A stretch of DNA of 53,862 nt from Clostridia bacterium (GCA_035628995.1 DASPIR010000003.1:1-53862), one strand, 5' to 3'. Positions 24,287 to 32,903 are shown, numbered from the stretch's first letter. Notes: generated from the letters alone by a model not told the origin. Translations and numbers: made by a program.

Positions 24287-24904
24287 ATGTTAGATAATAG
24301 TATCCAAAGGTTAATGAGCAACCTCGGGCGGAGGAATATTGATGCTTATTATTTCGAAAATATTGAGCAAGCAAAAGATAAAGTTGTTGAGATGATTCCA
24401 TTGGACAGCACTGTAGGTATTGGAAACTCGCAAACATTGATCAACATGAACATATCCAAGATATTATCAGAAAGAGGTAATATTGTTTTTGATAAGACCA
24501 TGGCTGCAACTAAAGAAGAGATAAAAGAGCAGAAAAAGAAGGCATTGCTTTCTGACTGGTATATTACAGGCACTAATGCAATATCTGCAGAAGGACAGCT
24601 GGTAAATATAGACCATAGCGGTAATAGAGTAGCAGCAATGCTTTACGGACCAGAGAAAGTCATTGTTGTAATTGGAACCAACAAGATAGTTAATACACTG
24701 GATGAGGCAGTTAAACGTGTTAGGAATATTTCGGCACCTGCAAATGCAAAACGGGCCGGCCTAAATCCTCCTTGTGTTGAACTGAGGAAATGTGTGGATT
24801 GCCAATCACCCGAAAGAGCATGCTATAACTTTGTTATTATTGAGGGACAAGCAGTTAAGGGCAGGATGACAGTTTTCATTGTTAATGAGAATTTGGGTTT
24901 CTAA
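24287..24904 (+). CDS. LUD-domain (LutC/YkgG-like) protein
   Basis: The 205-residue product has DSTVGIGNSQTLINM near residue 39, KKKALLSDWYITGTNAISAEGQLVNIDHSGNRVA near 83-116, and KVIVVIGTNKIV near 123, the LUD-domain pattern. LutC takes part in lactate use with LutA/LutB, which are absent here, so this stand-alone version may act elsewhere. A C-terminal cysteine cluster (CVELRKCVDCQSPERAC) adds a possible metal site. GGAGG lies upstream. Confidence 0.82.
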   Translation: MLDNSIQRLMSNLGRRNIDAYYFENIEQAKDKVVEMIPLDSTVGIGNSQTLINMNISKILSERGNIVFDKTMAATKEEIKEQKKKALLSDWYITGTNAISAEGQLVNIDHSGNRVAAMLYGPEKVIVVIGTNKIVNTLDEAVKRVRNISAPANAKRAGLNPPCVELRKCVDCQSPERACYNFVIIEGQAVKGRMTVFIVNENLGF

Positions 24905-24910
24905 AGAGAT

Positions 24911-25045
24911 TGCTTTGAGCATTTAGAATATGCATGGGTTGACTTTGAAGAAATATGTGACTTCAATTTAGTTCCCGGTATAGTTGATCAGATTAATAGT
25001 TGGGATAAGGAAGAGATTAAGAGAATAATCATAGAAAGTAGATAA
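24911..25045 (+). pseudogene. 3' remnant of an unidentified gene, possibly NUDIX-like
   Basis: A frame without a start reads EYAWVDFEEICDFNLVPG and then WDKEEIKRIIIESR to a stop at 25043-25045. The WVDFEEI block resembles the C-terminal part of NUDIX hydrolases, but this is a weak match. Only the last 45 codons are present. Confidence 0.4.
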
Positions 25046-25120
25046 ACTTTGTCTATTTACAAATTCATATATTCATATGATCGAAAACATCCTATAAATT
25101 GAATAGAGGTGGATTTTTCC

Positions 25121-25945
25121 ATGAGTACTGAGATTTATTATTTTTCAGGAACCGGTAATTCGTTACATATTGCAAAAGAATTGCAAAAGCGGCTTCCAGA
25201 AACAGAGCTTATACCGATGGCAAGCCTTATAAATAAAGATGGATTGGAGACTAATGCCGAAACGGTAGGTTTTGTGTTCCCTATCCATTTTGCAACAATT
25301 CCCATGCTTGTAAAGGATATTATCAAAAAACTCGATTTAAACACGACTAAATATATTTTCGCAGTAGCGACACGAGCTGGTACACCTTGCAGTACTTCAT
25401 TCACCAAAATAGATAAAATATTAAAGAAGAAGGACAAAAACTTAGATTCATATTTGATTCTAAATATGGCTAACAATGATTCCAAGTTTGACAATTGGCA
25501 TCAAATCACTGATGCTGAGTTAGCAGAGTTGGAAGCAGATGTTCAGACCAGGCTTGACTCGTTTCAAAAAAGAATAATAGAAAAAGAAAAATACCAGGAA
25601 AAGGATACTCGAATTACCGTTCCTGTTAATCCTGTATGGGTACATTTAGGATCTAGCATGGCTGATGCCAGAGGGTATTCAGGTGAAGATTTTTATGCTG
25701 ATACAAAGTGTTCAGGCTGTGGTGTATGTGAAAAGGTCTGTTTATCGCAGAAAATAAGAATGGTTGATGAAAAACCTGAATGGCAAAAGAAATCCCCATG
25801 CTTTTTATGCTATGCATGCATCAATTATTGCCCTGTACAATCAATTCAAATTAAGTCCAAGAAATATATGAAAATTTATACTGAAAAAAATGGAAGATAT
25901 CATCATCCGGAGGCAACAGTAAATGATATTTCTGGACAAAAATGA
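25121..25945 (+). CDS. EFR1-type flavodoxin/ferredoxin fusion protein
   Basis: The 274-residue product begins with a flavodoxin-like domain, FMN loop FSGTGNS at residues 8-14, then a C-terminal bacterial ferredoxin domain with two [4Fe-4S] cysteine sets: Cys197, 200, 203 and 207, and Cys227, 230, 233 and 237. This is the EFR1-type electron-transfer protein common in anaerobic Firmicutes. It should pass electrons between FMN and Fe-S partners; the partner is not adjacent. The ATG at 25121 follows AGAGGTGGA; the upstream GTG at 25109 overlaps that site. Confidence 0.92.
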   Translation: MSTEIYYFSGTGNSLHIAKELQKRLPETELIPMASLINKDGLETNAETVGFVFPIHFATIPMLVKDIIKKLDLNTTKYIFAVATRAGTPCSTSFTKIDKILKKKDKNLDSYLILNMANNDSKFDNWHQITDAELAELEADVQTRLDSFQKRIIEKEKYQEKDTRITVPVNPVWVHLGSSMADARGYSGEDFYADTKCSGCGVCEKVCLSQKIRMVDEKPEWQKKSPCFLCYACINYCPVQSIQIKSKKYMKIYTEKNGRYHHPEATVNDISGQK

Positions 25946-25972
25946 TTCATTTCAGAAGATTGGAGAAACAAT

Positions 25973-26629
25973 ATGAAAGAAGTTACCAAAGAATGGGATT
26001 GGAATAAGAACTCGCAGGCAATTTGGTTTACTCCATGTGAGGAGTCATATTACTTAATAAACCGTTGGAAAGAAAAAGACTTCAAGAGGTTTCTTGACCT
26101 AGGGTGCGGTAGAGGCAGGCATTCAATACAATTTGCTAAGAACGGCTTTGATGTAAGCTCGGTTGATTTGTCAGATGTGGCTGTAAGTGGATTGCAAGAA
26201 TGGGCAGGCAAAGAGGGTTTGAATATTTCTGCAGCCATTGTTGATATGATGGATCTACCCTTTGAGAATGAGACTTTTGATTGCCTTTTAGCATATCATG
26301 TTATCTCTCACACGGATAGCAAGGGAATTATTAAGGCGATTTCTGAGATTAATCGGGTATTAAAGACTGGAGGAGAGTTTTATATTACCTTTTGCTCAAA
26401 AAATTCTTGGAGCTATAAGGAAGCTGGATTTCCAAGACTTGATGATAATACAGTAATAAAGGTTGAAGATGGCCCGGAAAATGGCGTTCCTCATTATCAT
26501 GTAGACGATTCGGTATTGAAGGAATTATTGGCAAATTTCGGGCTTATAACCGTCAAGCAGATTCAGGATGTTGTTTTAGAAGGACATGATTATGTTTCCT
26601 GGCATTATTTTGTTTTGGGTAAGAAATAG
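25973..26629 (+). CDS. Class I SAM-dependent methyltransferase
   Basis: The 218-residue product has motif I FLDLGCGRGRH at residues 40-50, an acidic VDLSD motif, and FDCLLAYHVISH as motif IV, followed by INRVLKTGGEFYITF as the post-motif strand. It is a small-molecule methyltransferase of the UbiE/TehB-like group. The C-terminal HYHVDDSVLKELL segment is typical of this group. Substrate unknown. GGAGA lies before the ATG. Confidence 0.88.
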   Translation: MKEVTKEWDWNKNSQAIWFTPCEESYYLINRWKEKDFKRFLDLGCGRGRHSIQFAKNGFDVSSVDLSDVAVSGLQEWAGKEGLNISAAIVDMMDLPFENETFDCLLAYHVISHTDSKGIIKAISEINRVLKTGGEFYITFCSKNSWSYKEAGFPRLDDNTVIKVEDGPENGVPHYHVDDSVLKELLANFGLITVKQIQDVVLEGHDYVSWHYFVLGKK

Positions 26630-26689
26630 AGCTTTATGCTACGATGATGTTACAATAACAAAGTTTACTAATCAGAGGGAGTGGCTTTC

Positions 26690-27370
26690 ATGAGGTTTGA
26701 CCTAATATGTATAGATATGTTTCAGACATTGGTTGATGTGGACAATAGAATACCTTTTATCTGGCAAAGAATTCTCAGGGATAAATATACAGATGAAGCT
26801 GCTGCAAATTGCGCGAAACTCATTAGTCAAAAGTTATCCAATGCGTTTCATGAAAGAGTTAATAAGTCTGGAGAGTTTAGGAACCTCAAATCCATATTTA
26901 ATCTATATTTTGAAGAGATTGCAGCAGAAACAGAGTTGGGATTTGATTTTCAAGTTGCAGCAGATGTTTTCTTATCAGAGCATGGAGATTCGAAGCTCTA
27001 TGATGATGCATTGAAATTCTTTGAGCTAATTGGAGGAAGGCTCCCGATATGTTTAGTCAGCGATGCTGACAATGTGATGATTAAGCCACTTATACCTAAA
27101 CTTAACTTTGACAGTGTATTTATATCAGAAAATGTTGGCTCCTATAAGAATGATCCCGAAAGCAGAATATTTAATATGGTATTGAAACACTATCAGGTAA
27201 AACCTGAGAAAGTCTTACATATTGGGGATTCAGCATCTGATATAATTGGTGCAAGTAAGGCTGGGATTAAGAGTTGTTGGATTAATCGCAATGGGTTACA
27301 GTGGAAATATCCAGTAAAGCCTGATTATATCGTTAGGTCTCTTGTTGAGGTTATGGAACTACTCGGCTAA
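26690..27370 (+). CDS. HAD-like hydrolase with a dehalogenase-type motif I
   Basis: The 226-residue product has motif I CIDMFQTLVD with the nucleophile Asp9, but Phe in place of the second Asp that phosphatases use. An aromatic residue at this place is typical of L-2-haloacid dehalogenase-like members. Motif II (VSDAD), Lys in YKNDPES, and motif IV HIGDSASDIIGA are all present. The reaction may therefore not be a phosphatase. The ATG at 26690 is preceded by AGAGGGAGTGG. Confidence 0.82.
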   Translation: MRFDLICIDMFQTLVDVDNRIPFIWQRILRDKYTDEAAANCAKLISQKLSNAFHERVNKSGEFRNLKSIFNLYFEEIAAETELGFDFQVAADVFLSEHGDSKLYDDALKFFELIGGRLPICLVSDADNVMIKPLIPKLNFDSVFISENVGSYKNDPESRIFNMVLKHYQVKPEKVLHIGDSASDIIGASKAGIKSCWINRNGLQWKYPVKPDYIVRSLVEVMELLG

Positions 27371-27446
27371 TCAACTTCGTTTAATTAAACACTTAAGCTG
27401 TTGTAGATTTTAGGAGGCACTCCATATATAGCTGAAAAGAGGTGGC

Positions 27447-27971
27447 ATGCTTTTGCGTAAGATAGCTATTGTTGGTTCCGGTGGAGCTGGAAAATCAACA
27501 CTTGCAAGAAGACTCGGAGAAATTACCGGTGTTGAGGTATTTCATTTAGACAGATTGTTTTGGAGACCAGGCTGGATTCCGATATCAAAAGATGAATTGG
27601 CAGTGAGCGTTCAAAAGATTGTCTGTACTGATTCGTGGATTATAGACGGCAATTATAGCGGTACTATGGAATTGAGGTTTCAGGCTGCGGACACGATTAT
27701 TTTTCTCGACTTTCCTTTATGGACATGCCTTTGGGGTATATTCAAAAGAAGGTTGATGTATGCAGGAAGGACAAGGCCTTGTATGACAGAAGGCTGTGAT
27801 GAAAAACTGGATTTGGAGTTTATCTTATGGGTACTTACCTTTCCTTTCAAGAGAAGAAAGGGGATAATTGAAAAGCTTCACAAGCATTCTCATGGGAAAG
27901 ATGTTTTCATTCTTAAGAGTAGGAAAGCAGTATGTAAATTTATTGTTAATATTGAGGTGGAAAATGGATAA
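27447..27971 (+). CDS. P-loop kinase of the DNA topology modulation (FlaR/adenylate kinase-like) family
   Basis: The 174-residue product has the P-loop GSGGAGKS at residues 10-17, HLDRLFWRPGW near residue 33, WIIDGNYSGTM near 62 and TIIFLDFPLW near 83. These are the blocks of the FlaR-like family, historically called DNA topology modulation proteins, which resemble adenylate or shikimate kinases. The phosphate acceptor is unknown. The stop overlaps the start of the next gene by eight bases, so translation is coupled. Confidence 0.87.
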   Translation: MLLRKIAIVGSGGAGKSTLARRLGEITGVEVFHLDRLFWRPGWIPISKDELAVSVQKIVCTDSWIIDGNYSGTMELRFQAADTIIFLDFPLWTCLWGIFKRRLMYAGRTRPCMTEGCDEKLDLEFILWVLTFPFKRRKGIIEKLHKHSHGKDVFILKSRKAVCKFIVNIEVENG

Positions 27972-28443
27972 ATATGTAGTCAGTGTGTTATCCGAAGATA
28001 TGGCTAAGGAAATATGTACTTGGAAGTATGAAGGAGTCTATTCCATATACAATTTTTCTGATTGGGAGGAGGTAGTCAGGAGTGGTTGGAGCCTTTCAAT
28101 CAAAGAGGAAAGAGAAAAAGAATTTATAGGGATTTGTAAAGATAATGAGCTGATCGCTTATGGAAGGATACATATCCAAGACGGGATTTGCATTCTTGGA
28201 GTGGGGCTGAGGCCTTCGTTATGCGGACAGGGCTATGGCAAAGATATAATGCAGGTCTTAATAGAGGAAAGCCAGTTAAGATACCCTAATGCTAAGATCG
28301 CGTTGGAAGTAAGAATTTTTAATCGAAGGGCAATTAGATGCTATGAGAGTATTGGATTTGAGATAAAATATAAACATATTAGGAGTATGGATACTGGAGA
28401 AGCAGAATTTTATTACATGGAATACAAGCAAGGAGACAAGTAG
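27964..28443 (+). CDS. GNAT family N-acetyltransferase
   Basis: The 159-residue product has LGVGLRPSLCGQGYGKDIM with the acetyl-CoA loop near residues 79-97, then RIFNRRAIRCYESIGFE. The ATG at 27964 lies in the end of the kinase gene and follows TTGAGGTGG. The acceptor is unknown. A coupled kinase-GNAT pair suggests joint action on one compound, but that is a guess. Confidence 0.87.
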   Translation: MDKYVVSVLSEDMAKEICTWKYEGVYSIYNFSDWEEVVRSGWSLSIKEEREKEFIGICKDNELIAYGRIHIQDGICILGVGLRPSLCGQGYGKDIMQVLIEESQLRYPNAKIALEVRIFNRRAIRCYESIGFEIKYKHIRSMDTGEAEFYYMEYKQGDK

Positions 28444-28446
28444 CCT

Positions 28447-29130
28447 ATGAGAAAAGCTATGTACCTGCAAATTGAGAAATACATGCTGTCTTTAATGAAT
28501 GACAGTGCGCATGACAGTCAGCATATTTACCGTGTCTTGTACTATGCTTTGGATATTGCAAAAGAGTTTGATGTGGATAAAGACGTACTTATTGCAGCTT
28601 CACTATTGCATGATATCGGACGTGAAGCACAGAATAACAATCCTGAATGTGACCATGCAATTATTGGCTCAGATATGGCATATGATTTTTTAAGGAGTAT
28701 AGGTTGGTCTGATAGTGAAGCTTCTCATGTGAAAGTGTGCATATCGACACATCGATACCGGAACAATAACCCCCCGGAAAGTATAGAAGCAAAGATTCTA
28801 TATGATGCAGATAAGCTTGACGCAACAGGGACCATGGGGATAGCCAGGACATTGATATATAATGGAATTATCGCACAGCCTCTGTATTATGTGGATGAAT
28901 CCGGCAAAGTGCTGGATGGCAGGAATGATAATATACCTTCTTTTTTTCGGGAATATAATTGGAAGCTGAAAAATATCTATGACAAATTCTATACCGATCG
29001 TGCAGCAATAATTGCTGAAGGGCGCAGAAAAGCAAGCATTGAATTCTATGAGAATATTTATAATGAAGTGTGCCTGACTCATCAAAAAGGCTTGTGTTTG
29101 TTAAATGATGAATTGGAAAAGGATAAATGA
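28447..29130 (+). CDS. HD-domain phosphohydrolase
   Basis: The 227-residue product has HDSQHIYRV (His22, His26), ASLLHDIGRE (His55, Asp56) and ISTHRY, followed by ILYDADKLDA, which form the metal-binding HD site. It belongs to the YedJ/YpgQ-type HD family, nucleotide or pyrophosphate hydrolases. It follows the GNAT gene with only three bases between, so these three genes (27447-29130) are a likely operon. Confidence 0.88.
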   Translation: MRKAMYLQIEKYMLSLMNDSAHDSQHIYRVLYYALDIAKEFDVDKDVLIAASLLHDIGREAQNNNPECDHAIIGSDMAYDFLRSIGWSDSEASHVKVCISTHRYRNNNPPESIEAKILYDADKLDATGTMGIARTLIYNGIIAQPLYYVDESGKVLDGRNDNIPSFFREYNWKLKNIYDKFYTDRAAIIAEGRRKASIEFYENIYNEVCLTHQKGLCLLNDELEKDK

Positions 29131-29149
29131 TAAACGTAAGGAAATTTAT

Positions 29150-29175
29150 GGTATTATTGTATAGACAATAATACC
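29150..29175. promoter_or_regulatory. Perfect 10-bp palindrome, candidate operator
   Basis: GGTATTATTG (29150-29159) and CAATAATACC (29166-29175) are exact inverse complements around TATAGA. The palindrome overlaps the -35 element of the promoter ahead of the HAD gene at 29227, so a dimeric repressor could block it. It lacks a T-run, so it is not a good terminator. Confidence 0.5.
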
Positions 29176-29189
29176 ATTTGTGGTATAAT
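29162..29189 (+). promoter_or_regulatory. Promoter for the HAD gene at 29227
   Basis: A -35-like TAGACA (29162-29167) is followed after 16 bases by a perfect -10 TATAAT (29184-29189). The distance to the ATG is about 38 bases. Confidence 0.55.
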
Positions 29190-29226
29190 ACTGGAAAATA
29201 ATTGTTATTTTTGAAGAGGAGTTAAG

Positions 29227-29853
29227 ATGATTAAATGTGTGGTTTTTGATGTGGATGGGACTCTTATTGATACTGGTGAAGCAATTATTTCTTCATTGCA
29301 AAAAGTGTTGGAGGAGGATTTGGGAAAGGCATATTCAGAGGATGAGCTTAGCTTTGCTTTTGGGATACCTGGAGCAGTAACATTAGAACGGCTTGGAGTC
29401 AATAATATAGAGAGCTCTTTAGCTAAATGGATTAAGTATCTGAACGATTTCAGTGATTCCATGAAAATATTTGATGGGATAGATAATTGCCTTAGAAAGA
29501 TTAAGGAGTTGAATATAAAAACCGGAATTGTTACTTCAAAGACAAGAGAAGAGTTTGATAGTAATTTTATTCCTTTTGGGCTAGCGGATTATTTCGACTA
29601 TGTGATTTGTGCAGATGATACTGCTAAACATAAACCTCACCCGGAGCCAATTCTAAAGCTTATGGAAATGTCCGGGGACGATCCTAAGGATTTAGTCTAT
29701 ATTGGAGATACGAAATATGATAAGGAATGTGCCGAGGGAGCAGGGGTAAAATTCGGATTGGCTTTATGGGGCGCTAAGAGCTCTGAAGGTTTTGACTCAG
29801 CATATATACTGCACAGTCCCATAGACATACTTGAATTCATAAAAAGCAAATAG
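29227..29853 (+). CDS. HAD superfamily phosphatase (phosphoglycolate phosphatase/PpaX-like)
   Basis: The 208-residue product has motif I VFDVDGTLIDTGE (Asp8, Asp10), motif II IVTSKTREE, the Lys in KHKPHPEPI, and motif IV YIGDTKYD with the acidic pair. The helical cap follows motif I. It is a full-length member of the phosphoglycolate phosphatase/PpaX group; the substrate is unproven. AAGAGGAG lies before the ATG. Confidence 0.87.
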   Translation: MIKCVVFDVDGTLIDTGEAIISSLQKVLEEDLGKAYSEDELSFAFGIPGAVTLERLGVNNIESSLAKWIKYLNDFSDSMKIFDGIDNCLRKIKELNIKTGIVTSKTREEFDSNFIPFGLADYFDYVICADDTAKHKPHPEPILKLMEMSGDDPKDLVYIGDTKYDKECAEGAGVKFGLALWGAKSSEGFDSAYILHSPIDILEFIKSK

Positions 29854-29882
29854 GAATTAGAAGAAAAGAGAGGGGCGAGGCT

Positions 29883-30398
29883 ATGTACATCCGACAGTTC
29901 AAGCAGGAAGATGCCAGCGAATATTGGGCATTGAGATTGAGAGCGCTAAAAGAATGTCCTGAGTCATTCGGTGCCTCTTATGAAGAGGAGAAGGATAAAC
30001 CTTTAAGCTCAATTGCGCAGAGATTGAAGGAATCCTTTCAAGCAACTGATTCGGAATTTATTTTGGGATGCTTCGATGATGAGGATAGACTTATTGGTAT
30101 AGTTGGCTTATTCCGCGAACGGAGAGAGAAGTTAAGGCATAAGGCTACTATAAATGCGATGTATGTAGCACCAGAGGCTCGTTGTAAAGGTGCCGGGAAG
30201 GCTTTGGTAATGGAAGTCATAAGGAGAGCGAAGGAAATGAAAGGCCTAGAACAGGTGAATCTGGGTGTAATTGCGACAAATACCGAAGCCAAAAACTTGT
30301 ACAAAAGATGTAAATTTGAAGTATATGGGGTAGAGAGAAATGCACTCAAGCTGCCTAATAAATATTTAGATGAAGAATTAATGGTTTATGAACTCTAA
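29883..30398 (+). CDS. GNAT family N-acetyltransferase
   Basis: The 171-residue product begins MYIRQFKQEDASEYWALRLRA, and shows NAMYVAPEARCKGAGKALV (the acetyl-CoA loop) near residues 85-103 and NTEAKNLYKRCKFEVYG. It is a RimI-like acetyltransferase of unknown substrate. GAGGGGCGAGG lies before the ATG. The carboxypeptidase gene begins only about 40 bases downstream. Confidence 0.87.
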   Translation: MYIRQFKQEDASEYWALRLRALKECPESFGASYEEEKDKPLSSIAQRLKESFQATDSEFILGCFDDEDRLIGIVGLFRERREKLRHKATINAMYVAPEARCKGAGKALVMEVIRRAKEMKGLEQVNLGVIATNTEAKNLYKRCKFEVYGVERNALKLPNKYLDEELMVYEL

Positions 30399-30441
30399 TT
30401 GTATAGTAGATGAGGATTTTAAAAGAAGGGCAGTGAGTTAC

Positions 30442-31485
30442 ATGAATTTGATTAAACCGCAAAGGCTTAACCGAGGCGACAAGGTTGCAACAGTGAGTTT
30501 GTCATGGGGTGGAGCCGGAGACAGTAAAATAGTATGGAGATACAATGTGGGGAAAAAGAGACTAGAGGATGAATTCGGTTTGAAGGTTGTAGAGATGCCA
30601 AATACTTTAAAGGGAACAGAGTATGTATACAACCATCCGGAAAAAAGAGCAGAGGATTTGATGACAGCCTTTGAGGATAAGTCAATAAAGGCTATATTCT
30701 CCTGCATTGGCGGAGATGAGAGCGTTAGGATGCTGCCATATATAGATTTTGATGTTATAAGAAATAATCCTAAAATACTCATTGGTTATTCAGATACTAC
30801 TGTTGCTCACATGATGTGCTATAAGGCAGGGCTATCGAGTTTTTACGGTCCGTCAATACTTGCTGAGCTTGCAGAGAATATGGAGATGCATGACTACACA
30901 AAGCATTGGATTGAAAGGGTTTTGTTCAGCAGCTCGGCAATTGGTACGGTAGAGCCTTCTCCTGGCTGGACAAGCGAGCATCTGCCTTGGGTAGAAAAGA
31001 ACTGGTCAATTAAGAGGAGCTTGCAGCCCAACACGGGCTATGAGCTGCTTCAAGGGAGCAGCATTGTGAGAGGCCGTTTGATAGGCGGGTGCATTGAGGT
31101 TCTTGAGATGCTGAAGGGTACGGAGCTATGGCCTGGCATCGATGCGTGGAATGATACGATTCTGTTTTTTGAGACCTCAGAGGATAAGCCGGACCCCACA
31201 TATTTTGAGTATTGGCTTAGGAACTATGGCTCACAAGGCATATTGAACAGAACCAATGGAATTATTTTTGGAAAACCCTACGACAACCAGTATTATGAGG
31301 AGTATAAAAAGGCTATTGTAAAAGTAGTAAGAGACGAGATGAAGCTAGCGGATCTGCCGATACTTTGCAATATGAACTTCGGGCATACTGCTCCAATGAT
31401 GATATTGCCATATGGTGCAATGGCGGAAATAGACAGCGAAAAAGCGGCCTTTTCTATATTAGAATCGGGGGTAGTTTATGAATAG
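30442..31485 (+). CDS. S66 family LD-carboxypeptidase, MccF-like
   Basis: The 347-residue product matches the length and layout of MccF. Ser117 in IGYSDTTVAH, Glu244 in FFETSED and His315 in NFGHTAP match the Ser-Glu-His triad of S66 peptidases (Ser118, Glu243 and His310 in MccF). MccF cleaves microcin C-type aminoacyl-nucleotides and so gives self-immunity; others cut peptidoglycan LD bonds. The ATG at 30442 follows AGAAGGG. The next gene (VanW) overlaps its stop by eight bases. Confidence 0.88.
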   Translation: MNLIKPQRLNRGDKVATVSLSWGGAGDSKIVWRYNVGKKRLEDEFGLKVVEMPNTLKGTEYVYNHPEKRAEDLMTAFEDKSIKAIFSCIGGDESVRMLPYIDFDVIRNNPKILIGYSDTTVAHMMCYKAGLSSFYGPSILAELAENMEMHDYTKHWIERVLFSSSAIGTVEPSPGWTSEHLPWVEKNWSIKRSLQPNTGYELLQGSSIVRGRLIGGCIEVLEMLKGTELWPGIDAWNDTILFFETSEDKPDPTYFEYWLRNYGSQGILNRTNGIIFGKPYDNQYYEEYKKAIVKVVRDEMKLADLPILCNMNFGHTAPMMILPYGAMAEIDSEKAAFSILESGVVYE

Positions 31486-32302
31486 CTTGAAGCCAAAGAA
31501 GAGAAGCAGACTGCGAATAATTGCCGGCATGCTTTATTATAGGTGCAAGCGATATCTTGAATGGTACTTCAGTGGGAAGAAGTATTCCAAGGTGTTGAGT
31601 GATGAAGCACTTTCATATGCTGTATTTAGTCATAAAACCCCACTATTAAGGGAGCTTCGAAATGTTGACATGTGGATGCAGTACAATAAAGTTGCCAACC
31701 TGAAAATTGCTGTGAAACGGCTTGATGGAGCATTAATTAAGCCGGGGGAGACTTTTTCATATTGGAAGCTTGTTGGGAAACCCACAAAAAGGAAAGGCTA
31801 CATGGATGGAATGGTGCTTTTTAATAGAGGGTTCCGTGCTGGCGTAGGAGGTGGTTTGTGTCAGTTATCCAATCTAATATACTGGATGGCTTTGCACACA
31901 CCCTTGATTGTCACTGAGAGATACCGCCACAGCTTCGATGTGTTTCCTGACTCGAACCGAACCCAGCCTTTCGGAAGCGGGGCTACATGTGCTTATAATC
32001 ATAGGGATCTTCAGCTTTATAACAATACAAATGATACATATCAATTAAAGCTTTATATGGATAGCGAGAATCTTCATGGTGAATGGAGAAGTACAAAGGA
32101 AGCTAAAAGCCGATATGAGGTCTATGAAGGGGATCACCACATATCACATGAATTCTGGGGTGGTTATGTAAGACATAATACCATTAATAGAAAAGAATAT
32201 GACTTGGAAGGGGTATTATTAATGGATGAGTTTCTGACTGAAAATCATGCAGTCATGATGTATCAGCCATTTCTAAGTGAAAGCAGCTCAACCAGCCTAT
32301 GA
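31478..32302 (+). CDS. VanW family protein
   Basis: The 274-residue product has the VanW domain blocks KPGETFSYWKLVGKP near residue 86, GGGLCQLSNLIYWMALH near 125-141 and RYRHSFDVFPDSNR near 148. VanW is found in vanB-type glycopeptide resistance clusters, where its function is not known, and also widely in clostridia. The ATG overlaps the stop of the carboxypeptidase gene, so the two are translationally coupled and probably act on the cell envelope together. Confidence 0.9.
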   Translation: MNSLKPKKRSRLRIIAGMLYYRCKRYLEWYFSGKKYSKVLSDEALSYAVFSHKTPLLRELRNVDMWMQYNKVANLKIAVKRLDGALIKPGETFSYWKLVGKPTKRKGYMDGMVLFNRGFRAGVGGGLCQLSNLIYWMALHTPLIVTERYRHSFDVFPDSNRTQPFGSGATCAYNHRDLQLYNNTNDTYQLKLYMDSENLHGEWRSTKEAKSRYEVYEGDHHISHEFWGGYVRHNTINRKEYDLEGVLLMDEFLTENHAVMMYQPFLSESSSTSL

Positions 32303-32317
32303 TTTAATGCTTGCTAT

Positions 32318-32365
32318 AAAAAAAGCCTATACTCCTAGCTTTTAAGCAAGGGGTACAGGCTTTTA
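32318..32365. terminator. Bidirectional terminator between VanW and the convergent gene
   Basis: AAAAAGCCTATACTCCT and AGGGGTACAGGCTTTTAT form a long stem with an A-run on the left and a T-run on the right, so it can end transcription from both sides. Confidence 0.8.
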
Positions 32366-32369
32366 TACA

Positions 32370-32903
32370 TTATTTTGAAAGCAACTCTTCCAGCTTTTCC
32401 TTTATATATTCCTTCAGCTTCATATCTTCTATGAAAGCTTCATCGTCACCTGGTTTTACCTTGAAAAAGTTGATTATCAGTTTGTTGTCTTTGATAATAT
32501 AGTCCTTTATATGAAGAGGAGAGAATAAGACTTCAAGTTCGTTATATTTAGCGTTCGGGTATTTAGAATTTAAATCACTGGTCAAAAATTCCAGGTTAAG
32601 CTTTTTCAATGGGGCTACCATTGAATTGGTATAACTCAGATCCTCCATCATCCATAGGTTGTTGCTGTAGAACCGACCTTCTTTTTTGTTGTTTCTGGAG
32701 TATATCTCTCTGTTCTTAATAGCACTAAGGGCACTGCGGACAGACTCTTGGTTGAATCCAATCTCGTATGCAAGTGCCAAACCTGGCATAGCTGCAATAT
32801 CATAGATAAACATCTCTGAAAGGTTCTCACGGTCATTCACTGCCTGCCAGAAATAAAGCATAGCCTCGACTGCCTCTAGATTTACCTTAACCCTATTTAT
32901 CAT
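32370..32903 (-). CDS. Uncharacterised protein resembling the TDE2712-type family
   Basis: The 177-residue product reads NRVKVNLEAVEAMLYFWQA at its start, then WMMEDLSYTNSMVAPLKKL near residue 83, and NKLIINFFKV near 140. From memory this pattern resembles the uncharacterised TDE2712 family of spirochaetes and Firmicutes; I could not check. No catalytic motif is seen. It is the first gene on the minus strand. Confidence 0.55.
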   Translation of the reverse strand: MINRVKVNLEAVEAMLYFWQAVNDRENLSEMFIYDIAAMPGLALAYEIGFNQESVRSALSAIKNREIYSRNNKKEGRFYSNNLWMMEDLSYTNSMVAPLKKLNLEFLTSDLNSKYPNAKYNELEVLFSPLHIKDYIIKDNKLIINFFKVKPGDDEAFIEDMKLKEYIKEKLEELLSK

